Source of the DNA: Lactobacillus delbrueckii | GTDB taxonomy: Bacteria; Bacillota; Bacilli; Lactobacillales; Lactobacillaceae | Direction of reading: 5' to 3' | NCBI GenBank assembly: GCA_004556255.1 | Contig: SFHY01000010.1 | Location: 1-21,529 of the forward strand | Length of the DNA: 21,529 nucleotides | Part shown: piece by piece, positions 1-7,828 of the stretch | Position numbering within the stretch: the first letter of the stretch is position 1 | Layout: every line of letters begins with the position of its first letter | Program-made: the position numbers and the translations under genes | The notes under the pieces: model-generated | Seen by the model: the letters and a program-made list of their open reading frames with translations, nothing else | Told to the model about the DNA's origin: nothing | The model's database searches: none

Positions 1-328
1 GGTAGGTAACGTGGATCATGTCCTTGTTGCCGGCCTTGGTTGCATCCATTGACACGCGGATTTCGTCACCAGTGTTGATAGTGAACTTGCCGCCTTCTTG
101 GTCAGTGGTTCTGATTTCAGCACCCTTGGTGTCCAAAGCGATGCCCAAAAGCTTGCCAGTCTTCTTTTCAACTTCACGAACCATGTTCATTCTTGCCAAG
201 TGTTCTTCGTGGTCACCGTGTGAGAAGTTGAAACGGAATACGTTTGCGCCTGCTTCGGCTAACTTGGTAATAGTTTCAATATCGTTTGAAGCTGGTCCTA
301 AAGTACTAACAATCTTCGTTTTTTTCAT
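1..328 (-). CDS. pyk: Pyruvate kinase, N-terminal part (cut by window edge)
   Basis: Pyruvate kinase transfers phosphate from phosphoenolpyruvate to ADP, the last ATP-yielding step of glycolysis, in the cytoplasm. Only the first 109 codons are in the window. The N-terminus begins MKKTKIVSTLGPAS, a hallmark of the family, followed by the active-site strand RFNFSHG (about residues 31–37) and the DTKGAEIRT segment (about 69–77), both in the catalytic TIM barrel. The ATG at 326–328 is preceded by a GGGAGA ribosome site (339–344) at 10 bases. It lies 39 bases downstream of pfkA with no terminator between, so the two are read together; in L. delbrueckii subsp. bulgaricus pfk and pyk are known to form one operon. 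The C-terminal part lies outside the window, so completeness cannot be judged. Confidence 0.97.
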   Translation of the reverse strand, partial: MKKTKIVSTLGPASNDIETITKLAEAGANVFRFNFSHGDHEEHLARMNMVREVEKKTGKLLGIALDTKGAEIRTTDQEGGKFTINTGDEIRVSMDATKAGNKDMIHVTY

Positions 329-367
329 CTTGAAAAAATCTCCCTAAATCAAAAACTATAAAAACAA

Positions 368-1327
368 CTATCTTGATAAATCTGCGTTGAGCTTTAACAA
401 GTCATAGTCACCCTTGTGAGACTCATCAAATAAATCAAGGATGTCGTGTGAAGTAACCTTGCCGTTTTCAATGCCGACAGCCAGGCCGCCCTTGCCTTCC
501 AAAAGAAGGTGAACGGCTTCGCTGCCCAGCTTGGAAGCCAGCACCCGGTCAGAAACAGTTGGCGTACCACCCCGCTGCATGTGACCCAAAACATTGGCCC
601 GGACGTCGAAGTCACCATACTTCTTCAGTTCAGCCATGAATTGGTCAGCAGTCATCACGCCTTCGGCAACGACTACCAAACCGTGGTCCTTGCCGCTTTC
701 CTGGGCTTGCTTGAGCCGGTTGGCGATTTCTTCGACATCATATGGTCTTTCAGGAATGACGATCGCGTCTGCCCCGCAGGCTACGCCGACGCGCATGGCG
801 ATGTCACCGCAGTTACGGCCCATTACGTTGACAATGAAGACCCGGTGGTGGCTGGAAGCAGTGTCACGGATCTTGTCGATCGCGTCCATTGCCGTCATGC
901 AGGCCGTGTCATAGCCGATCGTGGCATCCGTGTAAGGGATGTCGTTGTCGATCGTGCCTGGCAGGCCGATTGAGTTGAAGCCGTGGCGGGTCAACTGCAG
1001 GGCGCCATGATAGGAACCATCCCCACCAATAACGACAACAGCATCGATGCCGTGCTTCTTCAATTGCTCAATACCAGCCAGCTGCCCTTCTTCTTCTGCA
1101 AATTCAGGATAACGCGCAGAGTAGAGGAAGGTACCGGAAACATTGATCAAGTGGGCTACGTCTTCACTTTCCAATGGGAAAATGTCGCCCGCAACCAAAC
1201 CTGCAAAACCGTATCTGATACCGAAAACTTCCAAACCGTTCGCGATCGCGACTCTGGTTACGGCTCTTACGGCTGCATTCATACCAGGGGCGTCACCGCC
1301 GCTAGTCAAAATACCAATCCGTTTCAT
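368..1327 (-). CDS. pfkA: ATP-dependent 6-phosphofructokinase
   Basis: Phosphorylates fructose 6-phosphate to fructose 1,6-bisphosphate, the committed step of glycolysis. The 319-residue length is exactly that of bacterial PfkA. Visible elements: the ATP-site glycines ILTSGGDAPGMN (6–17), GGDGS (101–105), the catalytic TIDND with Asp127, and substrate residues Arg162, Arg243, His249 and Arg252. The effector site is altered relative to the Bacillus enzyme: Arg21, Arg25, Arg154 and Lys213 remain, but 59 is His, 187 is Asp, 211 is Ser and 214 is Asp. This fits the known very weak response of the L. bulgaricus enzyme to PEP and ADP. Start: ATG with GAGGTG (1333–1338) 5 bases upstream. pyk follows on the same strand; dnaE lies upstream, a common lactobacillus order. 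Confidence 0.98.
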   Translation of the reverse strand: MKRIGILTSGGDAPGMNAAVRAVTRVAIANGLEVFGIRYGFAGLVAGDIFPLESEDVAHLINVSGTFLYSARYPEFAEEEGQLAGIEQLKKHGIDAVVVIGGDGSYHGALQLTRHGFNSIGLPGTIDNDIPYTDATIGYDTACMTAMDAIDKIRDTASSHHRVFIVNVMGRNCGDIAMRVGVACGADAIVIPERPYDVEEIANRLKQAQESGKDHGLVVVAEGVMTADQFMAELKKYGDFDVRANVLGHMQRGGTPTVSDRVLASKLGSEAVHLLLEGKGGLAVGIENGKVTSHDILDLFDESHKGDYDLLKLNADLSR

Positions 1328-1376
1328 GAATTCACCTCATCATGATTTAAATTGTGTAATATCTCACATCACATAA

Positions 1377-1385
1377 ATCATAACA
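1377..1385 (-). promoter_or_regulatory. Probable pfkA-pyk promoter (extended -10)
   Basis: On the minus strand this reads TGTTATGAT, an extended -10 element, about 50 bases before the pfkA start. No good -35 sits at 16–18 bases; a TTTACA (1405–1410) is 22 bases away. The 208-base gap between dnaE and pfkA (1328–1535) holds no open frame and no clear catabolite-response palindrome that I can see. Confidence 0.45.
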
Positions 1386-1535
1386 TTTTTCCCGCATAAA
1401 GTCTTGTAAAATCTGGTTTAAATTCGATTTTTTCAGACTTTCGACCTGTTAGGGCTTACAAATCCCAGCCTGGCGTTTATTATTTTTTTCACTAGGAGAG
1501 ATTTTTTTAAAAAAAGCAAATTGGTCAAGTCGTTT

Positions 1536-4500
1536 TCAGCGCAAATTTACCTGCTTCATGTCCCAAATTTTGAAGTCCAGGCTCTCTCTTTGGCCTAAAG
1601 CTTCCAGCTTGAGCAGGTAGTAGTCATTTACCTGTAAATTCAAAGTTAATTTGGCCAGTTCCCCGGCAAAAAGCCAGCACCTGTAGCGGCCGGAGGAATC
1701 AGCCAGGATCAAGGTCGCCATCTTCCGCCCCCGCTTGTCTTCCTGGTAGCGGACAGCCAAAAGCTTGCCCAGGGCCATGCCCCTTTCTTTAACCCGGAAA
1801 TCGCCCAGGCGCTTGGTCTGGTAGTGCTGGTCAAAATAGCGCTCAAGGGCCAGCTCCTTAGGCTTGACCGTGACCGGTTTGACCTCTTCAGCCTGCTCCA
1901 GCTGCTTTAAGTCCAAAAGGCGGAGGTCGCGCAAGATCAGCTGGTAGCCCCGGCCGTCCTCCTGGTCTTCTTTTTTGTCAATCTGCAAGAGATAGACCGC
2001 GTCTTTTTTCAGCATCTGGGCAAAGCGGCGGTACTGGCTGGTAAAAATCGTCACCTTCTCGCTGGTCTGTCCGTCGCTAAAGACGGCATTGCTGCCTAAT
2101 TCACCGGCCCGGGCACCCCGCTTGACCCGCCAGTCGTTTTTCTTGACGAACTGGGCAAGGACCTGCCCGGTCTCATTTAAGGCAAAAGCAGCAAATGGCT
2201 TGGCCCCATAGCGCTTGGCCAGGGCCTTGCCGGCAATTTCCAAGGGGGATGCCGTTACGGCAAAGCCCATGGCTCTTTCTTCCATCGCCACCTTTTCAGC
2301 TGCCGTCGGCATCGGCACGTTTTCTTCCTTGGCGGCCAGAAAGTCCTGCAAGACCAGGCTCTTTTGCGACAGGCGGGCAGTATTGAGCATGTTGCCGCAG
2401 TTGACCAAAAGACTGGCCCGGTTAGGGCTGACCTGGTCAAAGAGGCCTGCTTCAATCAAGGGAACCAGCTGCCTTTCTTTAACTTCTTTGGTATCCAGCT
2501 GCCGCAAAAAAGCCGGGAAGCTGGTTACCGGCCGCTTTATCTTTAACAACTGGTCCAAAAAAGGCGGCGTGATGGCCATGATGTCCTTTAAGCCCAGGTA
2601 GATCCGGCCTTCAAATAAGCGGGCTTCTGCCTGGCTTAAATTGATGTCCGGGCCCAGGACCTCAACGCCGGCTTTTCTGGCCTGGCGGATAATGGCCCCT
2701 TTTTCCTTGCCCCGGCTGGCCCGGAGCTTTTCCAAGTAAAACTCTCTTGGAAAATGGACGGACAAGAAGGCCTGCCAGTAAGCCAAAAGGGCATAGGCAA
2801 CGGCGTGGGAGTGGTTGAAGCCATAGTTGGCGAAAGGCTCGATTAAGGCGTAGACTGCTTCGGCGGCTTGCCGGCTGTGCCCCATTTTGCCTGCGCCGGC
2901 GATAAATTTGTCCTTTTCTTCAGCCAAAAGGCCGGCCTGCTTTTTGGAAATCGCGTTACGGAAAACGTCAGCCTCCGCCAGGCTGAAGCCCGCGAAAATC
3001 CGAGCCGTCTGCATGACCTGCTCCTGGTAGACGAAAACGCCGTAGGTTGGCCCCAGGACTTCTTTTAAGCTGGGGTCAGGATACTGAACCGGGCTGGTTC
3101 CGTTTTTCCGGGCGACATACAAGGGGATGCTGGCGATCGGGCCCGGTCGGTAAAGGGCCACGGCGACGGACAAGTCGTCAAAAGTCCGGGGCTGGATTTT
3201 TCTTAAGACCTCCTGCATCCCGCTAGAATTAAACTGGAAGATCTGCTGGGTCTCCCCCCGGGCAAAAAGGGCCAGGGTCTCCGGATCATCCAAAGGAAGC
3301 CGGGTCAAGTCCAGGGGACCGCTGGACTTTTGAATCTCTGCTAAAACGCCTTCCAAAAGCTCCAGATTGTCCAAAGTCAGAAAGTCGATCTTTAAGAGAC
3401 CATACTTTTCAACGTACTTTTTGGTCTGCTCAACCGTCCACAGAGGGGCTTCTTTCCCAGTCATCAGGCCGATCTGCCTGGACAGGGGATCTTCACTGAT
3501 CACTAAGCCAGGAGCATGGGTGCCCGTATCCTCCGGCAGTCCTTCCAGCCTTCGGGCGGTTTGATAAAGGAGGCGGGTCAAGGGACTGGCGTCAGTTATG
3601 CCTTTAAATTCGGCCTGCTGGCCAGCCTCCGCCAAAGTTTTAGCTGGCCCCATGGCCTGCTTGAGGCGGGCAATGGCCGGCAAGGTTAAGCCAAAGACCT
3701 GGCCAGTCCGGTCAAGGACGCTCTTAGCCTTCATGGTCGTTAGGGCCAAAATCCGGGCTACCAGGTCAGAGCCCTCGCCAAAGCGGGCTTTAGCACCGTA
3801 TTTTTCCTGCACGTATGCAAAGGCCAGCTTCCGTCCGCTTGTAGTAAAGTCCAGGTCAATATCGGGCATGTTGGCCCGGGCTGGGTTTAAGAAGCGTTCA
3901 AAAAGCAGGTCGTATTTTAAGGGGTCAATTTGGGTAATGCCTAAAGCGTAGGCCACCAAGGACCCGGCGGCTGACCCCCGGCCCGGGCCGACCAGGGCGC
4001 CCTTTTGCCGGCAGTAATTGACGATGTCGCCGACGATCAAAAAGTAGTCAGCAAAGCCCATCTGCTTGATGACGGCCAGTTCCTTTTGCAAGCGGGCCTG
4101 GTAAATTCCCTGTCTGAGGCCTAATTTTTCCAGGCCGGCAAAAGCCAGCTTTTCCAAATATTGGTCGGAAGAAAGGCCGGTTGCTTGCGGAAAGACCGGC
4201 AGCTGGGGCTCTTTAAAAGGAATCTTGGCCTGGCAGCGGTCGGCAATCTTGCCGCTGTTGGCCAAAGCATCTTCTAGGCCCATTTCCCGGCAGGCGTCTT
4301 CCAGGACAGCCGCGGGCCTAAGCCAATGCGACCCCTGCCCCTCCGCCATCAAGGCCAGTTCATGCTCATCCAGAACCCGTCTTTCCTTGATGGCCTGCAG
4401 AACCTTGCAGAGAAACTGGTCGCCCGGGTTCAAGTAGCGGACGTCCTCAACAACCGTTATGGGCAAACCGATTGATTCTGCCAGCTTTTTGACATAGGCA

Positions 4501-5051
4501 TCATAAGCAGCCGCGGATTCAGCCGGGTAAACGCCTAAGTATAAGGACAGGCCTTTTGGCAAAAAGTCCAGGAGCTTTTTAACATAGTCCTCTCCACTAT
4601 TGCCTAGTTGATTAAGCTGGCGCAGCTCGCTGGTCGGCCCGGCAGGCACGATCACGGTCAAATCAGACAATTCAGGCAAGTCAGCTAAGCTGGGGGCCGG
4701 ACCGGTAAGGTCGCCGGAAGCAATGTTTAAAAAGCTGGACAGGCGCATCAAGGACTGGTAGCCATTTTGACTTTGGGCCAAAAAGACCAGGTCATATTCT
4801 GCTTCTTCCAATTCGATCCCCTTAAAGCGGCCTTGCAGGCCCAAAAGGGGCTTGATCCCTGCTTTTAATGCTTCTTGGTAAAAGTCGGCCAGACCAAAAG
4901 TTACATTGACGTCCGTCAGTGCCACGGCGCTATAACCCCGCTCTTTTGCCCCCTTGACCAGGTCAGCCACCTTCATCGGACTGGCCAGAATGGTATTGGC
5001 TGAAATCGTCTGCAATGCTGCTATGTTCACCTTGCTCACCCTGCCTTTCAC
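1536..5051 (-). CDS. dnaE: DNA polymerase III subunit alpha (DnaE type)
   Basis: Replicative polymerase; in Gram-positives with PolC, DnaE extends primers and helps lagging-strand synthesis. 1171 residues by the longest frame. Order of domains: N-terminal PHP domain (about 8–280), polymerase palm with GPGRGSAAGSLVAY (355–368) and the catalytic aspartates in PDIDLDF (396–402), KIDFLTLDNL further on carrying the third acidic residue, the VFVYQEQVMQ fingers segment, a helix-hairpin-helix region, and a C-terminal OB fold. The PHP domain lacks the metal ligands: the usual HxHS is LQTIS and the usual TDH is TDV, so it should have no proofreading activity. The start is uncertain: the frame opens at GTG 5051, but in-frame GTGs at 5039 and 5030 are as well or better placed after AAAGG and AGGGTGA. 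Faces the DUF2929 gene with back-to-back promoters. Confidence 0.97.
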   Translation of the reverse strand: MKGRVSKVNIAALQTISANTILASPMKVADLVKGAKERGYSAVALTDVNVTFGLADFYQEALKAGIKPLLGLQGRFKGIELEEAEYDLVFLAQSQNGYQSLMRLSSFLNIASGDLTGPAPSLADLPELSDLTVIVPAGPTSELRQLNQLGNSGEDYVKKLLDFLPKGLSLYLGVYPAESAAAYDAYVKKLAESIGLPITVVEDVRYLNPGDQFLCKVLQAIKERRVLDEHELALMAEGQGSHWLRPAAVLEDACREMGLEDALANSGKIADRCQAKIPFKEPQLPVFPQATGLSSDQYLEKLAFAGLEKLGLRQGIYQARLQKELAVIKQMGFADYFLIVGDIVNYCRQKGALVGPGRGSAAGSLVAYALGITQIDPLKYDLLFERFLNPARANMPDIDLDFTTSGRKLAFAYVQEKYGAKARFGEGSDLVARILALTTMKAKSVLDRTGQVFGLTLPAIARLKQAMGPAKTLAEAGQQAEFKGITDASPLTRLLYQTARRLEGLPEDTGTHAPGLVISEDPLSRQIGLMTGKEAPLWTVEQTKKYVEKYGLLKIDFLTLDNLELLEGVLAEIQKSSGPLDLTRLPLDDPETLALFARGETQQIFQFNSSGMQEVLRKIQPRTFDDLSVAVALYRPGPIASIPLYVARKNGTSPVQYPDPSLKEVLGPTYGVFVYQEQVMQTARIFAGFSLAEADVFRNAISKKQAGLLAEEKDKFIAGAGKMGHSRQAAEAVYALIEPFANYGFNHSHAVAYALLAYWQAFLSVHFPREFYLEKLRASRGKEKGAIIRQARKAGVEVLGPDINLSQAEARLFEGRIYLGLKDIMAITPPFLDQLLKIKRPVTSFPAFLRQLDTKEVKERQLVPLIEAGLFDQVSPNRASLLVNCGNMLNTARLSQKSLVLQDFLAAKEENVPMPTAAEKVAMEERAMGFAVTASPLEIAGKALAKRYGAKPFAAFALNETGQVLAQFVKKNDWRVKRGARAGELGSNAVFSDGQTSEKVTIFTSQYRRFAQMLKKDAVYLLQIDKKEDQEDGRGYQLILRDLRLLDLKQLEQAEEVKPVTVKPKELALERYFDQHYQTKRLGDFRVKERGMALGKLLAVRYQEDKRGRKMATLILADSSGRYRCWLFAGELAKLTLNLQVNDYYLLKLEALGQRESLDFKIWDMKQVNLR

Positions 5052-5069
5052 TTTTTTCTTGTTATTTCA

Positions 5070-5075
5070 ATTATA
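5070..5075 (-). promoter_or_regulatory. dnaE: dnaE -10 element
   Basis: A consensus TATAAT on the minus strand, 18 bases before the longest dnaE start. The -35 is not clear: TTGGTG sits at a short 15-base spacer. Its -35 region falls in the same bases as the -35 of the divergent plus-strand promoter at 5097. Confidence 0.5.
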
Positions 5076-5096
5076 GCAAAGTCGCCTTTTCACCAA

Positions 5097-5125
5097 TTGA
5101 ATTTGCTCGCTGATTCTGGTAAAAT
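5097..5125 (+). promoter_or_regulatory. Promoter of the DUF2929 gene
   Basis: TTGAAT (5097–5102), a 17-base spacer, then TAAAAT (5120–5125), 25 bases before the start codon at 5150. This is the cleanest plus-strand sigma-70 type promoter in the region. Confidence 0.7.
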
Positions 5126-5149
5126 GCAGAGCGAAAGAAGGAAGATACT

Positions 5150-5350
5150 ATGGGACGTTACATTGTTTGCATCGTCTGGGGGATGATTTTTACTTTCATC
5201 ATCGGCTTCATCGGAGCCCCTCTGACCCAGAGCACGTATAACCCTGTTACCTTGTTGATCGTCGGTGCCGTATTTGGCCTGCTGTTCTCTTTGACTATTC
5301 CAAAGATCACGGCCAAGTCATACAAGGACGACTCCGCGTTCAGCAAATAA
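5150..5350 (+). CDS. Small membrane protein, DUF2929 (YjzD-like)
   Basis: A 66-residue protein of unknown function. It has two hydrophobic helices: about residues 4–23 (VCIVWGMIFTFIIGFIGA) and about 31–50 (PVTLLIVGAVFGLLFSLTIP), joined by a short polar loop QSTYNP, with a charged lysine- and aspartate-rich tail. The layout and the loop resemble the DUF2929/YjzD family of Firmicutes; the assignment is by recall. Ribosome site AGAAGGA lies about 7 bases before ATG. It has its own promoter and a strong terminator, so it is a single-gene unit divergent from dnaE. The opposite-strand frame here is a shadow. No function can be given; a small membrane anchor or regulator is only a guess. Confidence 0.8.
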   Translation: MGRYIVCIVWGMIFTFIIGFIGAPLTQSTYNPVTLLIVGAVFGLLFSLTIPKITAKSYKDDSAFSK

Positions 5351-5366
5351 AACAGAAGACCACAGT

Positions 5367-5393
5367 GGCTAGCCTAACCGGCTAGCCTTTTTT
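5367..5393 (+). terminator. Rho-independent terminator of the DUF2929 gene
   Basis: A perfect 8-base stem GGCTAGCC (5367–5374) and its identical complement (5380–5387), with a TAACC loop and six T residues after it. It isolates the small membrane gene from proB. Confidence 0.92.
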
Positions 5394-5425
5394 GTTGTTA
5401 TTTTTTTCTGTCCACAGGCAAAAGA

Positions 5426-5434
5426 TGGTATGAT
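5426..5434 (+). promoter_or_regulatory. Probable proBAC promoter (extended -10)
   Basis: TGGTATGAT is an extended -10, 34 bases before the proB ATG. A weak TTCTGT (5406–5411) lies 17 bases upstream of the hexamer. The leader is too short for a T-box or riboswitch. Confidence 0.55.
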
Positions 5435-5468
5435 TTACCTAGTCTAAATTTATTAAGGAAGTTGACTA

Positions 5469-6545
5469 ATGAAAGATAACCTGATCGTTTTTAAAGTAGG
5501 AACCTCCTCACTGACCAGCCCGGCCGGCGACCTGGATCCAGAGAAGATCAAAAAAATTACCCGGCAGCTGGCCCAGCTGCACCAGGCCGGCTACAAGCTG
5601 GTCCTGGTAACTTCAGGATCCATCGCGGCGGGCTTCCGCCGGCTCGGCTTTGACAAACGACCCAGGAAGGTGGCTGACAAGCAGGCCGCGGCCGCTGTCG
5701 GCCAGGGGCTCTTGATTGAGGAATACACCCGCAGCCTTTTGGTCCAGGGCGTGGTTTCCGCCCAGATTCTCCTGACCCAGGATGACTTCGCTGACCAGCG
5801 CCGCTACCAAAACGCCCAGACGGCCTTGAACGTCCTTTTAAACCGGCGGGTCATCCCCATCATCAACGAAAATGACACTATCGCCATCGATGAACTGAAA
5901 GTCGGCGACAACGACACCCTTTCAGCGCAAGTGGCTTCTCTTTTAAAGGCTGACCTCCTGGTCCTTTTGACCGACGTGCCCGGCCTTTACAGCGACAACC
6001 CCAGAAAGAACCCCGATGCCCGGCCGATCCCGGTCATCGACGAGATTACCCCGCAAATTTTTGCAATGGCCGGCGGGGCCGGGTCCAGCAACGGAACCGG
6101 GGGCATGGCCACCAAGATCAAGGCCGCTGACATGGCGACCAAGTCCGGCGTCCCGGTCTTTATCTGTTCAGCAGACTCTACTGCCCTGGTTGACGCCGTT
6201 CACCAGAAGAACCAGGGGACCCTTTTTACAGCCAACGAAAATGCCTTCAACCAGAAGAAGCAGTGGCTGGCCTTCTACGCCCCGGCCAAAGCCCGGGTCT
6301 ACATCGATCACGGAGCCGTCCACGCCATGGCCAGGGAAGGCTCCAGCCTCCTTATTTCCGGGATCAAGCAGGTCCAGGGCAACTTTAAGAAAGATGACAT
6401 CGTGGAAGTCTACAGCTTGAAGAGCAAGAAGCTGATCGGCAAGGGCAAGGCCCGATTCTCCCGGCCTGTTCTGGAAGAAATTCTGGAGCAAAAGCACCCT
6501 GAAGGCATCTTCATCCACCGCGACGACTGGGTTACCACCCTTTGA
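5469..6545 (+). CDS. proB: Glutamate 5-kinase
   Basis: Phosphorylates glutamate to gamma-glutamyl phosphate with ATP, the first and usually proline-inhibited step of proline synthesis. 358 residues, matching the two-domain form. An amino-acid kinase domain occupies about 1–255: VFKVGTSSL (8–16), VTSGSIAAGFRRLG for nucleotide and substrate binding, INENDTIAIDELKVGDND around the glutamate site, LLTDVPGLYSDNP, and GTGGMATKIKAADMA. A C-terminal PUA domain (about 270–355) begins after the KKQWLAFY segment, so the enzyme is not the shortened PUA-less form. Start: ATG with AGGAAG 7 bases upstream. proA begins 22 bases after its stop, so this is the first gene of the proBAC operon. Confidence 0.97.
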   Translation: MKDNLIVFKVGTSSLTSPAGDLDPEKIKKITRQLAQLHQAGYKLVLVTSGSIAAGFRRLGFDKRPRKVADKQAAAAVGQGLLIEEYTRSLLVQGVVSAQILLTQDDFADQRRYQNAQTALNVLLNRRVIPIINENDTIAIDELKVGDNDTLSAQVASLLKADLLVLLTDVPGLYSDNPRKNPDARPIPVIDEITPQIFAMAGGAGSSNGTGGMATKIKAADMATKSGVPVFICSADSTALVDAVHQKNQGTLFTANENAFNQKKQWLAFYAPAKARVYIDHGAVHAMAREGSSLLISGIKQVQGNFKKDDIVEVYSLKSKKLIGKGKARFSRPVLEEILEQKHPEGIFIHRDDWVTTL

Positions 6546-6567
6546 TTTTAGAAAGGAAGAAGAAAAT

Positions 6568-7815
6568 ATGACTGAAAGCTCAACTCAGCAACTGATGGAC
6601 AGCCTGCTGGCCAACAAGGCGGCTGTCAACCTGGCAAATACTGCCGATAAGAACGAAGCCTTGGCCTTGATGGCTGACAGCCTGCTGGATCATGAAGCAG
6701 AGATCATGGCTGCCAACCAGCTTGACCTGGAAAAGGCCAAGGGTCAGATTCCTGACGTCATGCTGGACCGGCTCCGCCTTACTCCAGACCGCTTAGCCGG
6801 CATGGCCAGCGGCATCCGGGCCTTGATCGACCTGCCAGATCCAGTGGGCCGCCTTTTAGGCGAGCACACAGCTGACAATGGCCTTAAGATTGAAAAGCGG
6901 TCCGTGCCTTTTGGCTTGATCGGGATGATCTATGAAAGCCGGCCAAACGTTACTTCTGACGTGGCGGCCCTGGCTCTAAAGTCCGGCAATGCCGCCCTTT
7001 TGCGGTCCGGCAAGGATGCTTTTAATTCTGCTAATGCCATCATGCAGGCCTTAAAGGCGGGCTTAGCCAAAAGCAAGATCTCCCCAAATGTAATTGAATT
7101 GGTGCAAGACACCAGCCGGCAGTCTTCCAGCGAAATGATGACGGCCCGGGGCAAGATCGACCTCTTGATCCCGCGCGGGGGCAAGGGCTTGATCAGAGCC
7201 GTTGTTGACAACGCCAAAGTTCCGGTAATTGAAACCGGGACCGGGATCTGCCATATCTATGTCAACAAGGCCGCTAATTTGGACGAGGCAGTCACGATCA
7301 CGGCCAATGCCAAGATGAGCCGGCCATCAGTCTGCAACGCTGCTGAAGTCTGCCTGGTTGACCAGGAAGTTGCCGCTGACTTCCTGCCCCGTTTAGCTGC
7401 AGCTTTTGCCGGCAAGGTTGAGATGCGGGCTGACGAAAGAGCCAAGGAGTTTTTGCCTGAAGCTAAAGCAGCTGGCCCGGATGACTTCGATACTGAATTT
7501 TTGGATTACATCATGGCCATCAAGGTCGTGGACGGAATTGAAGAAGCGATTGACCACATCGCCAAGCACTCAACCCACCACAGCGAAGCCATCGTGACTG
7601 AAGACCAAGCAGCCGCTGACCGCTTTACCCAAGCCGTCGACTCAGCTGCTGTTTACGTCAATGCTTCTACCCGCTTTACCGACGGGGGTGAATTCGGCCT
7701 GGGCTGCGAACTGGGCATTTCCACCCAGAAGATGCACGCCCGGGGGCCAATGGGCTTAAACGAACTTAACAGCTACAAGTACATCGTCCGTGGCCAGGGC
7801 CAGGTCAGAGAATAG
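6568..7815 (+). CDS. proA: Gamma-glutamyl phosphate reductase (glutamate-5-semialdehyde dehydrogenase)
   Basis: Reduces gamma-glutamyl phosphate with NADPH to glutamate 5-semialdehyde, which cyclises to pyrroline-5-carboxylate. 415 residues, full length for the family. An aldehyde-dehydrogenase fold is evident: PFGLIGMIYESRPNVTSD (114–131), LKSGNAALLRSGKD (137–150), IPRGGKGLIRAVV, and the catalytic cysteine in SRPSVCNAAEV (Cys256). Near the C-terminus EFGLGCELGISTQKMHARGPMG is the conserved family segment. The ATG follows AGAAAGGAAG by about 8 bases. ProB and ProA usually act as a complex because the intermediate is unstable; the tight spacing (22 bases from proB, 13 bases to proC) fits balanced cotranslation. 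Confidence 0.98.
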   Translation: MTESSTQQLMDSLLANKAAVNLANTADKNEALALMADSLLDHEAEIMAANQLDLEKAKGQIPDVMLDRLRLTPDRLAGMASGIRALIDLPDPVGRLLGEHTADNGLKIEKRSVPFGLIGMIYESRPNVTSDVAALALKSGNAALLRSGKDAFNSANAIMQALKAGLAKSKISPNVIELVQDTSRQSSSEMMTARGKIDLLIPRGGKGLIRAVVDNAKVPVIETGTGICHIYVNKAANLDEAVTITANAKMSRPSVCNAAEVCLVDQEVAADFLPRLAAAFAGKVEMRADERAKEFLPEAKAAGPDDFDTEFLDYIMAIKVVDGIEEAIDHIAKHSTHHSEAIVTEDQAAADRFTQAVDSAAVYVNASTRFTDGGEFGLGCELGISTQKMHARGPMGLNELNSYKYIVRGQGQVRE

Positions 7816-7828
7816 CAAGGAGTTTTTT

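Noticed and set aside
509..973. 154-codon plus-strand frame opposite pfkA
   Set aside because: Shadow of the certain pfkA gene; no ribosome site or recognisable product.
1328..1535. Catabolite-response (cre) site or terminator in the dnaE–pfkA gap
   Set aside because: I saw no match to the usual cre palindrome and no stem followed by a T run; only weak inverted repeats.
5435..5468. T-box or riboswitch in the proB leader
   Set aside because: Only about 30 bases separate the -10 from the start codon, with no stem or T-box sequence.
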